Shown here: positions 1 through 15,300 of the stretch, in pieces
How the letters are laid out: the number at the start of each line of letters is the position of its first letter
Position numbering within the stretch: position 1 is the first letter of the stretch
Position numbers and translations under genes: made by a program
The notes under the pieces: model-generated
Seen by the model: only the letters and a program-made list of their open reading frames with translations
Told to the model about the DNA's origin: nothing
Databases searched by the model: none
Assembly (NCBI GenBank): GCA_963662175.1
Contig: OY759215.1
Span: 44,037,213 to 44,101,212, forward strand
Length of the DNA stretch: 64,000 nt
Direction: 5' to 3'
Source of the DNA: Aradus depressus
Taxonomy: Eukaryota; Arthropoda; Insecta; Hemiptera; Aradidae

Positions 1-165
1 TGTCGATACACTCATTCTATCGGGAGTTATCGTGTTCACAAACACACACAGGGACATAAATTGTTTTTTTTTTTCTTCATTTTTTGGATCAGGTCAGAAA
101 ACACGAAATTCCATTGTTTTTGACCGATTATTTAAAATCCGATACACTTCGTATAGTTGAGGAAA
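1..165 (-). repeat. Unclassified interspersed repeat (family A), partial
   Basis: Matches on the minus strand the start of family A: a GTCAGAAA(T/A)-type leader, then GTGAACACGATAACTC and GTATCGACA. It lies in the intron after APN exon 17 and is cut by the window edge. Confidence 0.6.
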
Positions 166-193
166 CGAAAATAATCATTCTCACTATAGTTAC

Positions 194-302
194 CTCTCTT
201 AGCTGGGCGTCAGTTGAGAAGGACTTGACGGCACTTGGCAACAGTCGCCCCAATAGGCGGTCATTCAGAGTAAACCGGTCCACCAGGTAGGTCCAATTGC
301 TC
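194..302 (-). CDS. APN: APN exon 17 (last one inside the window)
   Basis: Encodes residues 856-892 ([20 protein letters not shown] and the following 16 residues). It ends in phase 0 at donor GTAACT, so at least one more exon with the C-terminus lies left of base 1. Confidence 0.88.
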
Positions 303-3300
303 CTGAAAGATATTATCATAAAGATAACAAGAGTCAAAACTAAATTATGGTACCACGTACCGCTAATAGGTAAGTGGGCATTTTCTCGATGGTACGCGGG
401 ATATTTTCCATTTTTTTTGTTGTAATGAACAAAAATAATTATAGAATTAAACATAGTATCAGTTGCATCGTCTCCAGTAGGAGTCGAAAAAATAAATAAT
501 ATAATAAATGTAATAAACCTATTCAAAAAGAATCTTAACTCATTTTTGTCAAAAATTGTACATTGTTCATTCCTCTCGTCTAATTTTTGATGTGTATACA
601 CACAATTACACACTTCTTTATCTGTGATGTCAGCTGTTTTGTTGTTATATTATGAACTATAAAATGATCTTTCGGCAAGAAACGTTTAAGTTAAGATGCT
701 TCGATAGTTTAAATTTGTCACAATAAATAAAAATTTGTGGTTAAGGAAAATAATATAGCAGTGTAAATCTAAAAAAATATAATATATAATATTTCAATAT
801 ATTATTATATGATATACAATATTGTTATTAATATATAATAATAATAATAATAATAACTGCTGAAAATATCTATCAATAAATAATATATTTGTTGTCATAT
901 TGTAACAACAAATAATATGATGTTTTTACCCGTTTCAGGAGATACCGAAAAGCTAATTTCATTTTTAAATGACAAACTCAATCTACAAATGAATACGAAT
1001 CGAAGCATTTCAACAACAAATTCGAATCGACGCTGTATTCTCGCGGTATTTAGAGACACTACAATCACAGTTGTATATATCTTATTTTAGCTATCACAAA
1101 CCTATAATTTCATGTATAAAAAAAATTGAAGAACAATAAATTTGAAATTTTAAGTCCTCATACTACTTTTCTTATTGTAACATTATAAAACAAATTTTAA
1201 TCAAAATCAGTACACTCTACACCAAATTTTTGAAACAAAGCAAATGTTTACGCATCAATTCTCGTGAGTACCGCGTCCCTCACACATTTTTATTTTTTAT
1301 TTGTTTCCGAACACATTTGGGGCATTTAAAAATGTTTATTTTATTTTCCATAGCTAAAAAATATGTAAATAAACTTTTTATTGAATTATGAGTTTAGTAT
1401 TGACTATGAAGGATCTATACCTGATAAAGTTCCACACAAATCGTCCTCCTTCTGGCTTGGATGCCATGTATATGAGAAAGCTAAAGTAGTCCTGAGATCT
1501 TACGTAGTCTTCATTCTTTATCAACTCCACCAGCCTGAAAATAAAACAATAAGTTCCTATTTTAAGAAATAAATTCTAATAGATTTAGAAAAAGTAAGAA
1601 ATAAATACACTTGCACTCAGAATCAACGACTTTTGGTCATAATTAAAATAAATCTTGTTTTAATCAAATGAAATTTATAAATTAAGTGAAAAATACTAAA
1701 TAAATTTCACTTTGGGGATGTGTAAGCAGATTCTGAATTTATAACAATATATATATACTTTTTTTCCCCCCAATTGTATCATCAAATTTACTTATGGTCC
1801 TATTACCGATTGTAAATATTCAAAATAAAAATAAAAAATGTCTACATACTGGCTGAGTATATCAATATTGGTGGTTGAAGCTATAGCAGTCATATAATTA
1901 TTTTTTTCAATTGGGTCAGATTCATTCACATACAGCATCCATAATTTTTCTCTGTATGTAGTTTCATTGGGCCCTCGAACACCTGAAAAAAAATAATTAG
2001 AAAAACGTGAAAAAATTGAAGTAATTGCAAATGTTTTAGTAGGAACAATAATGAAGTTAGTTGAGTATTTGAATACATACCGTAAGTGTAGACTAATTTT
2101 CTTACTAAAGTATTAGGCTTTTCCGACCGTTCTTCAATCCAATCTGTGAATAACTCACTGGCCTTTTCTAGCGCCTTTGGAAGTTCAATTCGGCAAGCCA
2201 AATTCAACAATGAACTCTTCAGAAGTCTATAAAGAGTTTTAAAATTATATATTATTTTTTAAAAAATATTGGACTAATTGTAATTAACGAATCTGAAAGG
2301 ATTACAATAAAATAAATTATATTATTAAAAAAACAAAAAACTTACTTCTCCAAATTTGAACTGTTATTGTTAACCTCCCATAACTGATTAGAATATGAAG
2401 CCTCAATTAAACGTCTTCCATACCGCTGAAAAAGAGAAAACAAATATATATAAACTTATGAAAAAAATCGTCGGTGAATCACCGGCAATGAACTTCCCCA
2501 ACACGAATTAATCGTTTGTTTTCAACACGAATCGAGTTTTCGCTCCCCTTCTAGCACCAATCAATCGTTCGGGCTAAAAAACAATAGTTGACTTACATAT
2601 AAACTTCTGAATCCTTATACAAAATACCGTGTACATACATTTATTAAATTTATTAGAGCAGTTATTAGAGTTTTTGTGTTAAGACGCCCCCTTATCCCCC
2701 CCTTCTCTCCGGCTCTGGCTCAAAATCAATTTGTCGTCCTTATGGAGTTCTGGATACAAATATAAAATTTCGTGTCGATACATTCATTCTGTAGGGAGTT
2801 ATCGTGTCCACAGACAGACAAACAGACAGAGAGAATTTTGTTTTAATTTTTGAAATCAGAGGGTCGGAAAATATGAAACTTCGGTGAAAAATTAATATGG
2901 GATTTCTGACCGATTACATAATTCCCTTTATACTTCGTGTAGCTGAAAAGTAAAAATCGTCTTCCAATGAGAAAATATGTATTGGGATAATATCCCGAGA
3001 ATATATTATATTGTGAAGAGGCAGACCAACTAGCCAAGGAAGGTTCAAGTAAGCCTTTTATGGGGCCAGAGCCGGTGCTGGGAATATCTCGGGAGGCATA
3101 CCGAACCCGAATTAAAGAATGGACTAAGGATCTTTTGGAGCGTACATGGAGAGAGAAGACCACATGCAGGCAGTCGAAGATGTTCCTGGGAGGGGAGTCC
3201 AGAGTTCTGAAAGACGGGATCCTGAACCTCAAAAGGAACGAGCTTAGGCAACTGACTGGAGTTCTCACAGGACATGGTCCGTTCAATAGACACCTACACA

Positions 3301-6300
3301 CTGTGGGAGTCAAGGACAGTCCTACCTGCGATAGATGTGGGGAAGAAGACGAAACGGCGGCAAATTTCCTGGGCATCTGCTCGGGATATGCGCGAATGAG
3401 ATTCCGCGTCTTTGGTGGAGATGTAATCGCAGAGGAGGACTTTAGAAGATTGGACTATGAGAGCATTCGCAGGTTCATTAAGGAAACTGGGAGACTGAGC
3501 ACTTCATGAAGGGCTTGGTTCAGGTAGTATAAACATACAGGTAATATAATAAGGGAGAAGCCCAGCGCTTCCAGGGAAGGGATTAGCGCACTGGATGTTT
3601 AGGTCCCTAGGTGTAAAACACCAGCCCACCACATACATATATTATATTGTGAGGAAACAATTATTCAAAAATACGAATTGTTGAGAAGATTGGGGACTGT
3701 CATTCGTATTTTTTATAGAACAATTTTGGAATATTATTTGAATCTGACAATTGTATGAATGAAATGTAGAATGACAGAAACAACTAATTAGCAATTCTAT
3801 CTTATACATACCATGAATTTTGTGTAGGCGGGTGTATCATGAAGAATGTTGAGGTATTTGATGGCATACTTGGAGACGACATCCCAGGGCATGAAGTGGA
3901 GCTCTGCACCCACCTGGAGGTAGGTGGCCAGCTGGAGAGGGATCTTGTAGTCAAGATAGTTGGACTTGGCCAAGCTGAAAGCATCGTCCAACAGGTTGGC
4001 ACGGTCCACCGGTGACAACACCGTCTACAACAGCCAATAACTAGTTAGTTCTCACAATTTGGGAATATGCTTCCCACCCGTCCACCTTTAGGCGAGATCG
4101 TTTCAGAGTTAAATCGCAACCACTACGGACATGCGGAGTTGTCGGATAGTGGGGCGAATAATATTATTATGGATATAGTGCAGAGAGAACTTCAAATCAA
4201 AGTGAACTTTTCAGAAAGTTTTGTTGATGTTTCAATTTTCTAAAAGAAAGACAATGGAGGTCTGCTGAAAGAAGAAAAAATATTAAATATTCATGGGAAA
4301 AATGCGAGGGTGCATGTAAAGTATTTTCTTAATATTTATCTTTTTTCCTGTTAACATTCTATTAATATTGGCTAAATTGTTACTAGAATTATACCTACTG
4401 AATATTGATTATTAACACTTTTGAGATAGATAAAAAAGAGACTGAATCCAATAAAATTCTTTAATTCATTTCCTATCTATCTTGGATTCTTGCGAGAGGA
4501 GTTGACCAGCCCTTTTTTTATAGGCAGGAATTACAAAGATACAGTGTCAAACCGAACTTAAGAAATGACACCGCTGGAAAGCTCTTAAAGCCAATTTTAT
4601 TTTAATAATTAAAATATCTTATTATTATTATAATTATTTTGTAGATAGTGAAATATAATAATTGCCCCAGAAATAAGTGGTCAACAGAGGACTTTCTTCT
4701 TAAGAAAATAATTTCTCTTGTCAAAATACCGTTTGACAGATTTTAACTTGTAACGAAATACAAATAATAGATCATTCAATCTTCTATACTATATCCTATT
4801 TACTGAGCTCATGATCGCGGGTTCGAAACCCAGCCCCGAGGCCCTTAGTTTATTTTACCTAGAAAAAATAAGCACGCCGTCCTTCGGATGGGACGTTAAG
4901 CGATGGTTCTGAGTCTGTACGATGTCAGGTACTCGTTAAAGATCTCTACCCCAGGTGAATAAAAATTTAGGGTAGGCAAAATTTAGGACTTCCATAATTG
5001 AGTCGGGCTCATGTTCACCAGAGTGACGAAAGAGCGCTCTGGTAGTAGGCGATATGACCTTGTAGTTAATATCCGGGCATGAGTCACCATAACTAACTAT
5101 ATCCTACTGTACACTCTTTGGGATGCTATAGCTTTCTTCGTATTGGTCCTAGCTCGAATCGTAGAACATTTGAAGTTACACTGGAACCAATGTTACGATA
5201 GTACTAACCGTTTAATCAAACGTCTTAAAAAAATATGAGTTTTTGCCTTTGAAAAACATTATAGCATATAAATTTCAGTTTTTTCAACAAATTTCATTTG
5301 GAGAGAGTTTCGATTGACGCAATTATATCGGTATCCAGTAAAATGAACTCAAGTTTAACGGTAGGACATGTGATGATTTCATCACAAATTTAAATGTTAT
5401 CCTACAACTCTTTTCGAGTTGGAGCGCTATTAGGTTCCAGTAACGTATATCGAGAAAATGGGTAAATCGTATTGGGGAGAACTCAACGCATGTGATACAG
5501 TTGAAAACTGGATCTCGATTTTTTTTTCGCGATTACAATATTTTCTCAGTTAGTTAATATGACTCATGTCCGGGCTTTAAGAGGTCATATCGCCTATTAC
5601 CAGAGCGCTCTTTCTTTACTCTGGTGGAAATGAGCCCGACTCTACTATGAGAGTCCTACATTTTACCTACTCTAAATTTTTAGAGTAGGGTTTTTTAACG
5701 AATATCTGATATCGGACAGGCTCGGGACCATCGCTTAACGTCCATCGCATACGTAAGTTTATTTTACCTCCCAGATAAAATATACTAAGGGCGTCGGCTG
5801 GGTTACGAACCCGCTATGTTTAGCTCAGTAAGCAAGCACGCATACCACTGAGCTACCGGTGTCCTCCAATATTTCCTCATATTAAGGTATAAGGAAATAA
5901 AAACAATGGGTCTATCTGAAAATAAATTAGTCAACAATATACTAACTTACACCGAAGTCGTTCGAAAACAATATATCTTTGAATTTGATCCAATCCTCTT
6001 CAGTGTAGTTCACACGATAGAAGCCGTTTTGATTGAAATTCAGTTTACACCAGTGGGTACCAGGCTCTAGCTGAATGGTGGCTGAGGAAACAAAATAAAA
6101 ATATATTAAGGAATATGTTTCCCACAATTAAATCTACAAGATCTATTAGCTATTTGTTGCATCGAAAAAGGAAAATGAGCATGAACGGAAGAAATACGGT
6201 GATCAGGAGAAATCGATCAATCGTGAAGATCAGAGCGTGGATCTATATAAGAACACGACTAACATGACGCCTACACATCAACATCAAACTCATATCTCCA

Positions 6301-9300
6301 CACTCAGGTCTCAGAACATCTACGCACCCCTAAATTTCCTTTCAAATATCCACTTATCTAAGCTTGCCTCGTATGGATCTACTGGCACTAATATAACAAG
6401 AATGCAAACATTTAAATAGAAGGTCCTCCGAATAGTGGTGAACGCACCCTGGTTTATCACAGGAACAGCCAAATTCATCAGGAAATGGGAGTTGCTCCTT
6501 TCGTAGCCCACAGAACTTCTATGAAGAGACTGCCAGCCTATTCTGAAGTGGTCCATAGCTCCAAAAGTTTTAACTTCTACATTTTTATTCTCCATTTGCA
6601 AATTGTACTCAATGTAATGAACCAAAATAAAAAGATTTTCTCCATTCTTCTTCTATTTGGCTTTTTTTTTTCTCCTATAGTCTGTGATAATGTTTCCTAT
6701 AGTCTGATAATTTTGAAGAAATCTATTAAGTTGTAGGTGAAATAATTTGTGTTCAAAGTTATATTTGAATCACTGTGATCTCTTAACTTACTCTGTTTAG
6801 AATCGAGGGGAAAGATAACGGTGGATGCATTCTCCGGACTCTTTGATGTGGCATACATTATTGGCACATCCCACTGATACCTGTTCGTATAAACAAACAT
6901 TTCAGAATTATTTTACAGAATAATATGTACATACATTTGATATATATAATACACATATAATACAGAGAAAAGGAATTTATCTTTTTTGTAGAGTACTATA
7001 TCTTTAGTAAATGTACTTTCAAAACATACGAATTTATTTGATACATTTTGAGAATTCCCCATTGGGAACCAAGTAACTCCTTCCCGATGCCATTCGACGA
7101 ATGTGCGGTAAAATAGCCCCATTTTCTTTTTTAGTAACAGACAAGTTCTTAAACAATACATATCTTAGTAACGAAAAAACTGTTATGTAAAAAGAAGTAA
7201 GATTCAATTCTGCAAAGAAAAATATATCTATCCATCGAGAAAATGAAAGTTGAAGTATGCTGGCATATGATGTGCGACTTCGGCTATGCGAACTTAAAGG
7301 GGGTTTAAAATAAGGAGGAATCATTTTCTTCCAATTGCTATAGATTCCAAGAAAAATTTGGTGAACCTATCTCATTGAAACTCCTATATGCACACATAAA
7401 GACCCACTTGACTAAAAACCTCTTTTATGTTTATAAAAACCTGAAATAATGACATATAAAGCAACAAACCTGAAGGGTGAAGAGTCAGGAAGATATCGGG
7501 CCTGTGAGTCTGCCAAGTACCTCTGCTGAGTTAGGATGAGCTGATTGTCCTCCCTACGAACAGAGATGAGGGGGAATCCCATCTGATGGGTCCACGAGTC
7601 CAGCATCCGGGTCATGTTATCTAAGGGGAAAATTAGATCACTGTACCAAACTAGCCAGAATAATGATAATCAAAAATCACCAATTAGCGTGTTGAAGTGG
7701 TTGAGTTGGGGTTTTATTTTTACCACAGCAACGAAAATAGGCGATATAAAGCCAGCATCACTTCTGAGTCCCAAATACAAACAAACGAACATACAACATA
7801 CCTATACCATAAGACACTTCCATTTTCGCCCAGAGGTCCCTCGTTTTGGCATTTGAAAATTTGTGTTCCTTGAGGTATGCCTTAACTGCTGTACGGAATG
7901 AGTCAGGTGAAAAACTTTCGAACATTCGTAGAATTGAAGAGCCCTAAAACAAGAAATTATTATTATATTCAGTGTGGTAATGATATTATAAATTGAAGGT
8001 ATGAAAGATTTCATTCAAATGAAAAGACCAGTTGTACTAGCCCTACACACAAAAAAAACGTATGAATACATTTTAAATACAAAACAAATACATTTTAACA
8101 TAAATCCTAAACGTTTTTTATATTACCTTACTATAAGAGATGGCGTCAAATATTTCAGTTATTTTGTCGGGGTGGTTAACAGGTTGAATAATGGGATGTG
8201 AAGTCAAAGCTGCATCTAACTCCAAAACTGGCTGCTGAGCAGACACTACGAAGTCTAGAGTCTGAAATATAAACAGAAATGAGAAACTTACTAAACCTGT
8301 CATCTGAAACAGAACTGTACTGAAATACTAAACATACTACGGAGAAACGTTGAATCGAGAAGTGTGTTCAGAACACACATTGAAGAGTTTCGTAGGTGAA
8401 CATTGAGCTAATGTAATAATTAATACACATTTAATAAATCTATAATATCAGCCTATGTCACGATTCCAAGACATTGAATGTTCTTCATTACAGAAAAATT
8501 GCCTGATTTTGACATGAAAAAATAATAATTAAAAAAAAAATAAAATAAGAATGTAGTACCTGATTCTACCACCAGAGAACTCAGATCTGTGATCAAATTT
8601 TTGATAATAATCTCATTAGCAATTATTGCATACTATATTTTACAAACGCATTACAAGCAATATGTGGGTCTACATAATAAGAATTATTCGGTTATATCTT
8701 TAATTATTTGGCCAAAGATTCAGCCTCTTAATTCGGCTATCTTCGGGTGTCAATTGTAACTCACTAGTAATTTTTTTTTTCTATCAATGTTGAGTTTTTT
8801 CAATGTAAGAGTTTGGAAAAAGAAGGTAGGCATTTGAGATGAGAAATCTGTCGGCCACCCCCTCCTCCTTCGACAATATTTGTTTCGCTCTATATATCTT
8901 ATTTACCCACTTATAACTTGTTCGTTCACTTCCCAATCTATACGAGGTATAGGGAAAGTTATGTAATCAGTCCGAAATTCAATGTTGAGTTTCCAACGAA
9001 ATTTCATGTTATCGGATCCTCTGAATCAGAATTTCTGTCTGTTTGTGTATGTATGTGTCTGTGAACACGATAACTTTTGATAGAATTAATTTATCAGTAC
9101 GAAATTGAATCTGTGTCCAGAACTACCTAAGGATGACACCTATTAATTTTCAGCCAAATCGCCCAAAGAGATGAAGGGATTAGGGGGAGGCTCAACACAA
9201 AAACTCTAATATCTGCCGTTGAAATTAATGTATCGACACAAAATTTCGTGGGTGAATTCAAAACTCAATAAGAACTTATTAATTTTCAGCGAAACTAGCC

Positions 9301-12300
9301 GAAGAGAAAAGGGTGATCAGAGGGGGCTCCACTCAAAAACCCTAATAACTGCCGATGTAATAAATGTATCGACACAAAACTTAGTTCGTGGATTCAGAAG
9401 CCACTAAGTAAGTCAAATGTTGAGTTTTAGCCAAAATGATCGATTGGTTTTGGATGGAGAGCGAAAATGTAATTTCTGGTGATTCATCGACGACTCTTTT
9501 CACTGGGTCTACATGTCACCCTTCAACGAAACCTTACGAGAAAACACAAAAAACGTTGTCAGGGAACAGACATAAAAAAATAAATTGTACTTACAGAAAA
9601 TAAGTTCTTTTCAACAATATCGACAACCTTACTGGCAAGGAATGTAGCAAAACCTTCATTCAGCCAAAGATCATCCCACCAAGCCATTGTCACTAAGAGA
9701 AGAAAAAGAAAGACAAAAAAATAAAATTAAAATAAACTAGCATAAGAGCATCTCGGTTTGATCCTTAGACCTCTGTCGCCCTCCAACTGACACCTCTATC
9801 TCCATCAATCACTTTGTAAAGCCAGTCCTTTCCCAGGAATTTTATATTGGCCTTATAGTTTAATCGTTCTATCATCGTATATTAACTCCCAAGTATTTAG
9901 CGCGCAACTTATTTCATCACTAATAACAATTCTACTGAAATAAGAAATCTTAAATTGCTTTTCTTTCTCAATTACTTACGATTTTCGTCTGAGAGGATCG
10001 TATAATTTAGAGTTGTCAACTTGACATATTACGAAACAACTACCCATAGATAGAATCATTAGAAATAAGTAAATTGAACAGACAACTTACCCAAATCCCC
10101 GAACCACATATGTGCAAGTTCATGTGCAACAGTGTTGGCGCAGCCTTCCTGATTGGCAACACTGTCCTCTTCGGAGACCAAGATGCGGGATTCGCGGAAC
10201 GTGACCAGGCCCCAGTTTTCCATGGCCCCAGAAGCAAAATCAGGGATAGCTATCAAGTCTGGAAAAGAGAAATCAGGGTTGGGTCAGTAGAATATTCGAT
10301 GTAATCAAGGAATATGTAATACATAAAGTATGTCATGTATGTATTCTACATAATATATTTATTATAGCTCTATAATTATCCCTTTTATTTTTTGTTTTTT
10401 TAACAACTCATACACGTTTAGGGAAGTATTCTCATCATCAATATCTATCATTTATTTGCTGTTTTCATTGTTAACTATTTTTCTCCCATATTTATCAATT
10501 TATTAATATGAGAGAAAATTGTTAACAATTAATAAACCACAGAAAATAAATTATAGATACTGATGATGGGAGTATTTTCCGAAACATCTATAACTGCTAG
10601 TTTGAGGGCGCCAGTAGCTCAGTGGTATGCGTGCTTGCCTTCTGAGCTCAAGGTCATGGGTTCGAAACCGGGCCGAGGCCCTTATTTTATTTTATCTGGG
10701 AGGTAAAATAAACTTTGGATGGGACGTTAAGCGATGGTCCCGAACTTGAACGATGTCAGGTACTCGTTAAATACCTCAACCCTAGGTGAATAAAAATTTA
10801 GGGTAGGCAAAATTTAGGACTCCCGTAGTAGAGTAGGGCTCATGTCCACCAGGGTAACGAAAGAGCTCTCTGGTAGTAGGCGATATGACCTCGTAGTTAA
10901 AGCCCGGGCATGAGTCATAAAACCTAACCTAATCTATATTATATTTATCACATCATCACTTCTCCCATTTTTTTCTTTTTTTAAAAATAACAATTACAGA
11001 CGTTTATGTAAACATTCCTTCTATCAATCAGATTCTTCCGTTTATAGAACATATATCACCCGTCTATAAAAGGAACATTCTGATTGACAGAAGAATTGTG
11101 TACATAAATAACAGGTAAATTATAGATACTGTTGATAGGGGAGTACTTCCCGAAACGTCTATATTGCTATTTTTTTTTATAAGCAAAGAATAAATCGGAG
11201 ATGTGATGCGATAAATATGTCGTATATTATATATTTCAGATTATAATTACCTTTTATTCTTTGGCTACTTTCCAAATGCACAAAACACAGGATTACATCA
11301 CAAATACTATGTCGGACTTGGATTATAATACTTAACATAAGATATGAGTCTACATAAATAAAATGGTGTCTTGATTAAAAAATAAAGTACGTTGAAGTTA
11401 TTTGTTACTTCTCATTCTATTTACACTTAACCTTAAAAAAACACTTAAATGGCAAAATTTAGGACTCTCATAGTAGAGTCGGGCTCATGTCCACCAGGGT
11501 AACGAAAGAGCGCTCTGGTAGTAGGCGATATGACCTCGTAGTTAAAGCCCGGGCATGAGTCATAATAACTATAACTGCTAGGTTGTAAAAACCAAAAATC
11601 AAATGGGAAAATTGTGGAGCTGAATAATAAATAAGCTCGGATCGGGCATGCCTGTTGTACATTACAAGTTTTAAAATCAATTTAGTTCATAAATAAATTT
11701 TAATTAAAGACGATTACTTCAGTGGGGACATACCGCTATTAGAACTAATTCATCCCACCAAAAGTAACAATGTTAAAGTAAAAATAGAGTGGGCGGTACC
11801 GCAGTCTAGCTTCCAACAACTGTCAATTAAGTCGCAACATATGATTCAACTTACCTAATTTAGGGAGTGGATATTCAATGTTGAAATATTCAGTAAAGTA
11901 GTTCATAACTTTGTGAGCGATGCCTCTGGCAAAGAGTGTGTTGTTCTTCTGGCCGGGTCGTGCGTAGACAGTGATGAGTGTATTGGAGTTGGTGACCACA
12001 GGGTCGTCATGTTCAAAGTCGCACACGATGAAACAGACCAGGTAGGTGGACATGGGTGGGGTCTGTGCGAAAGTCACCACCCACTTGTCCGGGGCCTCTG
12101 TCTCAGGCTCCTCTTTCTGCAAATCAACATATAGTTACCAGTCAGTCAGTACTACTGCAATCAGGTAATTCTAAGTTGAAAAACACTGGCATATTGTTAA
12201 AACCAATTTTTTCTTTTTTAATATTGTCTATTCCGCAAAAAATCTATACATCAGGTATAGTTAAGTTAGTTAAAAATTAATACTAATAAGCAAGTATTGT

Positions 12301-15300
12301 AATCGTGCGAAAATCCAAGATCGAGTAGTCAATGTATTTTCACGTTTCAATTTAAGCGTGCTCTAACGCATAAAAGATTGTAACTATGAACTTGAAATTT
12401 GGAATGAAGAGGTCGCATGTGCTAATTTACCTCTGATTAATTTTTGACCGAAGTCGGGCGAAAAATGAGACCACTTTACTTCGGGACCTAAGTACATTTT
12501 ACAATATTGAACTAGATGTTCAATAATGGAGGCTTCAAGGGATGAACTGAGCTAGGAAATATTTATCCTATCAATGGGCGAATATTCTAAATATAGATTA
12601 TTCAACAAAAAATACATTAATCCAACCCTGCAGAAACAAAGATGGCATCTCATATAAAGAGTAGAGGAGAAGAAGCAAGATAAGACTTTTTTTTTCCACG
12701 TCAACACGACTCTGGCTGTCTGGTGACGTTCTGTTTTTACAAATGTATAGTTAAGCATGAAATGGTGCATGGTGCATCCAAATTCTTTAGATGGGTACTT
12801 TCAGGTCGAAATAAAAAAAAAAAACCGTTCCATCTTTAAACTTGGTGATTTGGTAGTCACATAACAAAACTTATTTGAATGCATACTAATTTTTCAATAC
12901 TGTGGGATTTACGGTCACTGTAAATTGAAACATATGAAAGTGGAATTCAAACAGTAACTCTACTTCTAAAGATGGCATAAAATTTCTTAAACTTTCGCCA
13001 AAAATTAATCGAAAAATGTTTTCGTCATTATATAAAATAAAATCTTATTTAGAAGACGAATTAAAAAGTTTACTTTCAAATTTAGGATACCGTAGTCTTG
13101 ATGTACCTAAACTATTTTATGTAATCCGGAATGTTGGCCTTTTAGGACAATTTCATGATTAAAGAATATATATTTATAATTTTTTATAAACAAAAATTTA
13201 GATTTGTTCTCTTTAAGGAGAAATGTGTAAAAAAATAATAATCTAATGCATACAATTGAATCCATGTTAGATAGTGCAAAGTAGCCCTCGACGGCGGGAC
13301 GAGTGATCTGGATTCTATAGTGAGCTTTAAAACTAGGTTCGTCAAAACAGGGAAAGGCAAATCTGGCATAGGTGGGCTCGAACTTGGTGGTCGCGATGTA
13401 TCTGAAACAGAAAGAAATATATACATATTAATATTATAGAAAACAGACAGCATTTAAAATAAATAAAAAAACGGTCAAATATGAAATTTAATACACCAAG
13501 GGTTCTGTACAATGTGTTTCATACATAAAGTAAGTATAACCTATATATCCCTACTTACCGAGAGGGCGCCGGTAGCCCAGTGGTATGCATCCTTGCTTAT
13601 TGAGCTCAAGGTCGCGGGTTTGAAACCCTGCCGAGGCTCTTTTTTTTTTGTTTTTTTTTTATCTATGAGGTAAAAGACCATGAGCACGCCGACCTTCGGA
13701 CGTTAAGCGATGGTCCCGACCCTCTACGTCAGGTATTCCTGGGTGAATGAATCTAGGTAGATACAATTTAGAACTACAACAGTAGAGTCGAGCTCATGTC
13801 CATCAGAGCGACAAAAAAGCTCTCTGGTAGTAGGCGAAATGACCTCGAAATGAAAAGCCCAAGTCACAATAACTAACTACCCTACTTATAATGGATGTAT
13901 CTGAGATTATATAATATACAATTGAAATTAAAAAAAAATATATGTATATATTACTGTTAGCTATGTGAATGTGACTAGATGCAGAAAACACTCTTTAGTT
14001 TTCCTGAAAAGTTCCTCACACTCTGCTCCCCTCAACATTTTATCAGTTCATATTTTCCGAAATAAGGGTAATGACTAATAACTTTGTACTAAACAGTTGT
14101 CTACACATTTTTTATGTATACTCATCATAACAGTTGTAAAACTGGCCTGGATGTGGGTCAAGATCATCTACCTACATGCCGAGTTTCAGATTTTCTACCC
14201 GATTATAGGAGTGGGGTATCGTATTTGGGTGGAATGTATGTTTGTTTGTAATATCATATAACCTAAAATGGTATAATATGGGAAAAATCACTAACTCGAA
14301 AACTACTTATAGCTAGAGTGTAATAGTTACAGCTGTGTAATATATAGGGTTGCTTTCTTTATTATTTTCTCTACGTGTGAAATCCATGCTAACTTGGTAT
14401 CTAATGTTCCCAAGAAGTTGGTCTCCCTCGATAGAGGTAGAGCATGCCCTAAGGTTCCTTTTCTGGAGGAAGTATGCATTTAAAGCCGGTGAAAACTCAA
14501 CAAAAAAATAAAATAAAATAAACAATACATGTACCTTTTTGTGCCATCAGGAGCCTTATAAGAACTTCTATAGAAACCGACTATCTTCCTGAGAAGACTT
14601 CCATTAAATGCAACAGCCAGTTCATATCTTCCAGGAAGGATGGCTTCCTCCAGTATGACCACCCAGAACTGGTTAGGAGCATATTCGAAGGTCTCTTTGA
14701 TGGTGACCCCCAGGCCGTTGGGGCCAGACAGGTCTGTTGAGGTGATGTTCAGCTGGTAAGTGTGCAGGAGAATGTAATCCGTCCGGGCGGTTATGTTCAA
14801 TTCTATCCGCACCGTCCCCTGGAAAGTTCCGTTCTCCAGATCTGGGTCCATGTACAGATGGTACTCAGATGGGACCACATTCTTCGGGAGAAGAGGGTCA
14901 CTTTCCCAAGGCCGCCCGCTTGAGTTCTAAAATCGAAAAAGTACAAAAAAGTTCATTAACATTTTTATTAGAAAAATATGAAAATAAATTAATCAGCCGC
15001 AGTGATTACTCTCCACCAACACAGGCATCTCTTGGACCACTTATTCTCCTAAAGAAGGAACCAAGGACTAACCCAACCCGAATAACCGGCCTCGATGGTG
15101 AAGAACCATGGAGGAGAATCAAACTATTCCTTTTGGGGATGAATCAATCTTAAAAACGTCAGCTGGAGGATCCATTGAGAAGGCCGCTGCTATAAACTTC
15201 TCGCTGCTTCCCAAAGGGAGTGACCTGTTCCAGGGAGTTCGTATGGAGCTGCAAGACTTTCCCATGAATGCAGAGTTCCTTCTCCTAAGGACAATCACCT

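Noticed and set aside
2843..3376. 177-codon minus frame
   Set aside because: Antisense of the LINE ORF at 3017-3511.
10604..10680. tRNA gene calls at SINE heads (also 13562, 33755, 48675, 63156)
   Set aside because: A and B boxes are present but no cloverleaf acceptor pairing; each head continues into the conserved SINE body.
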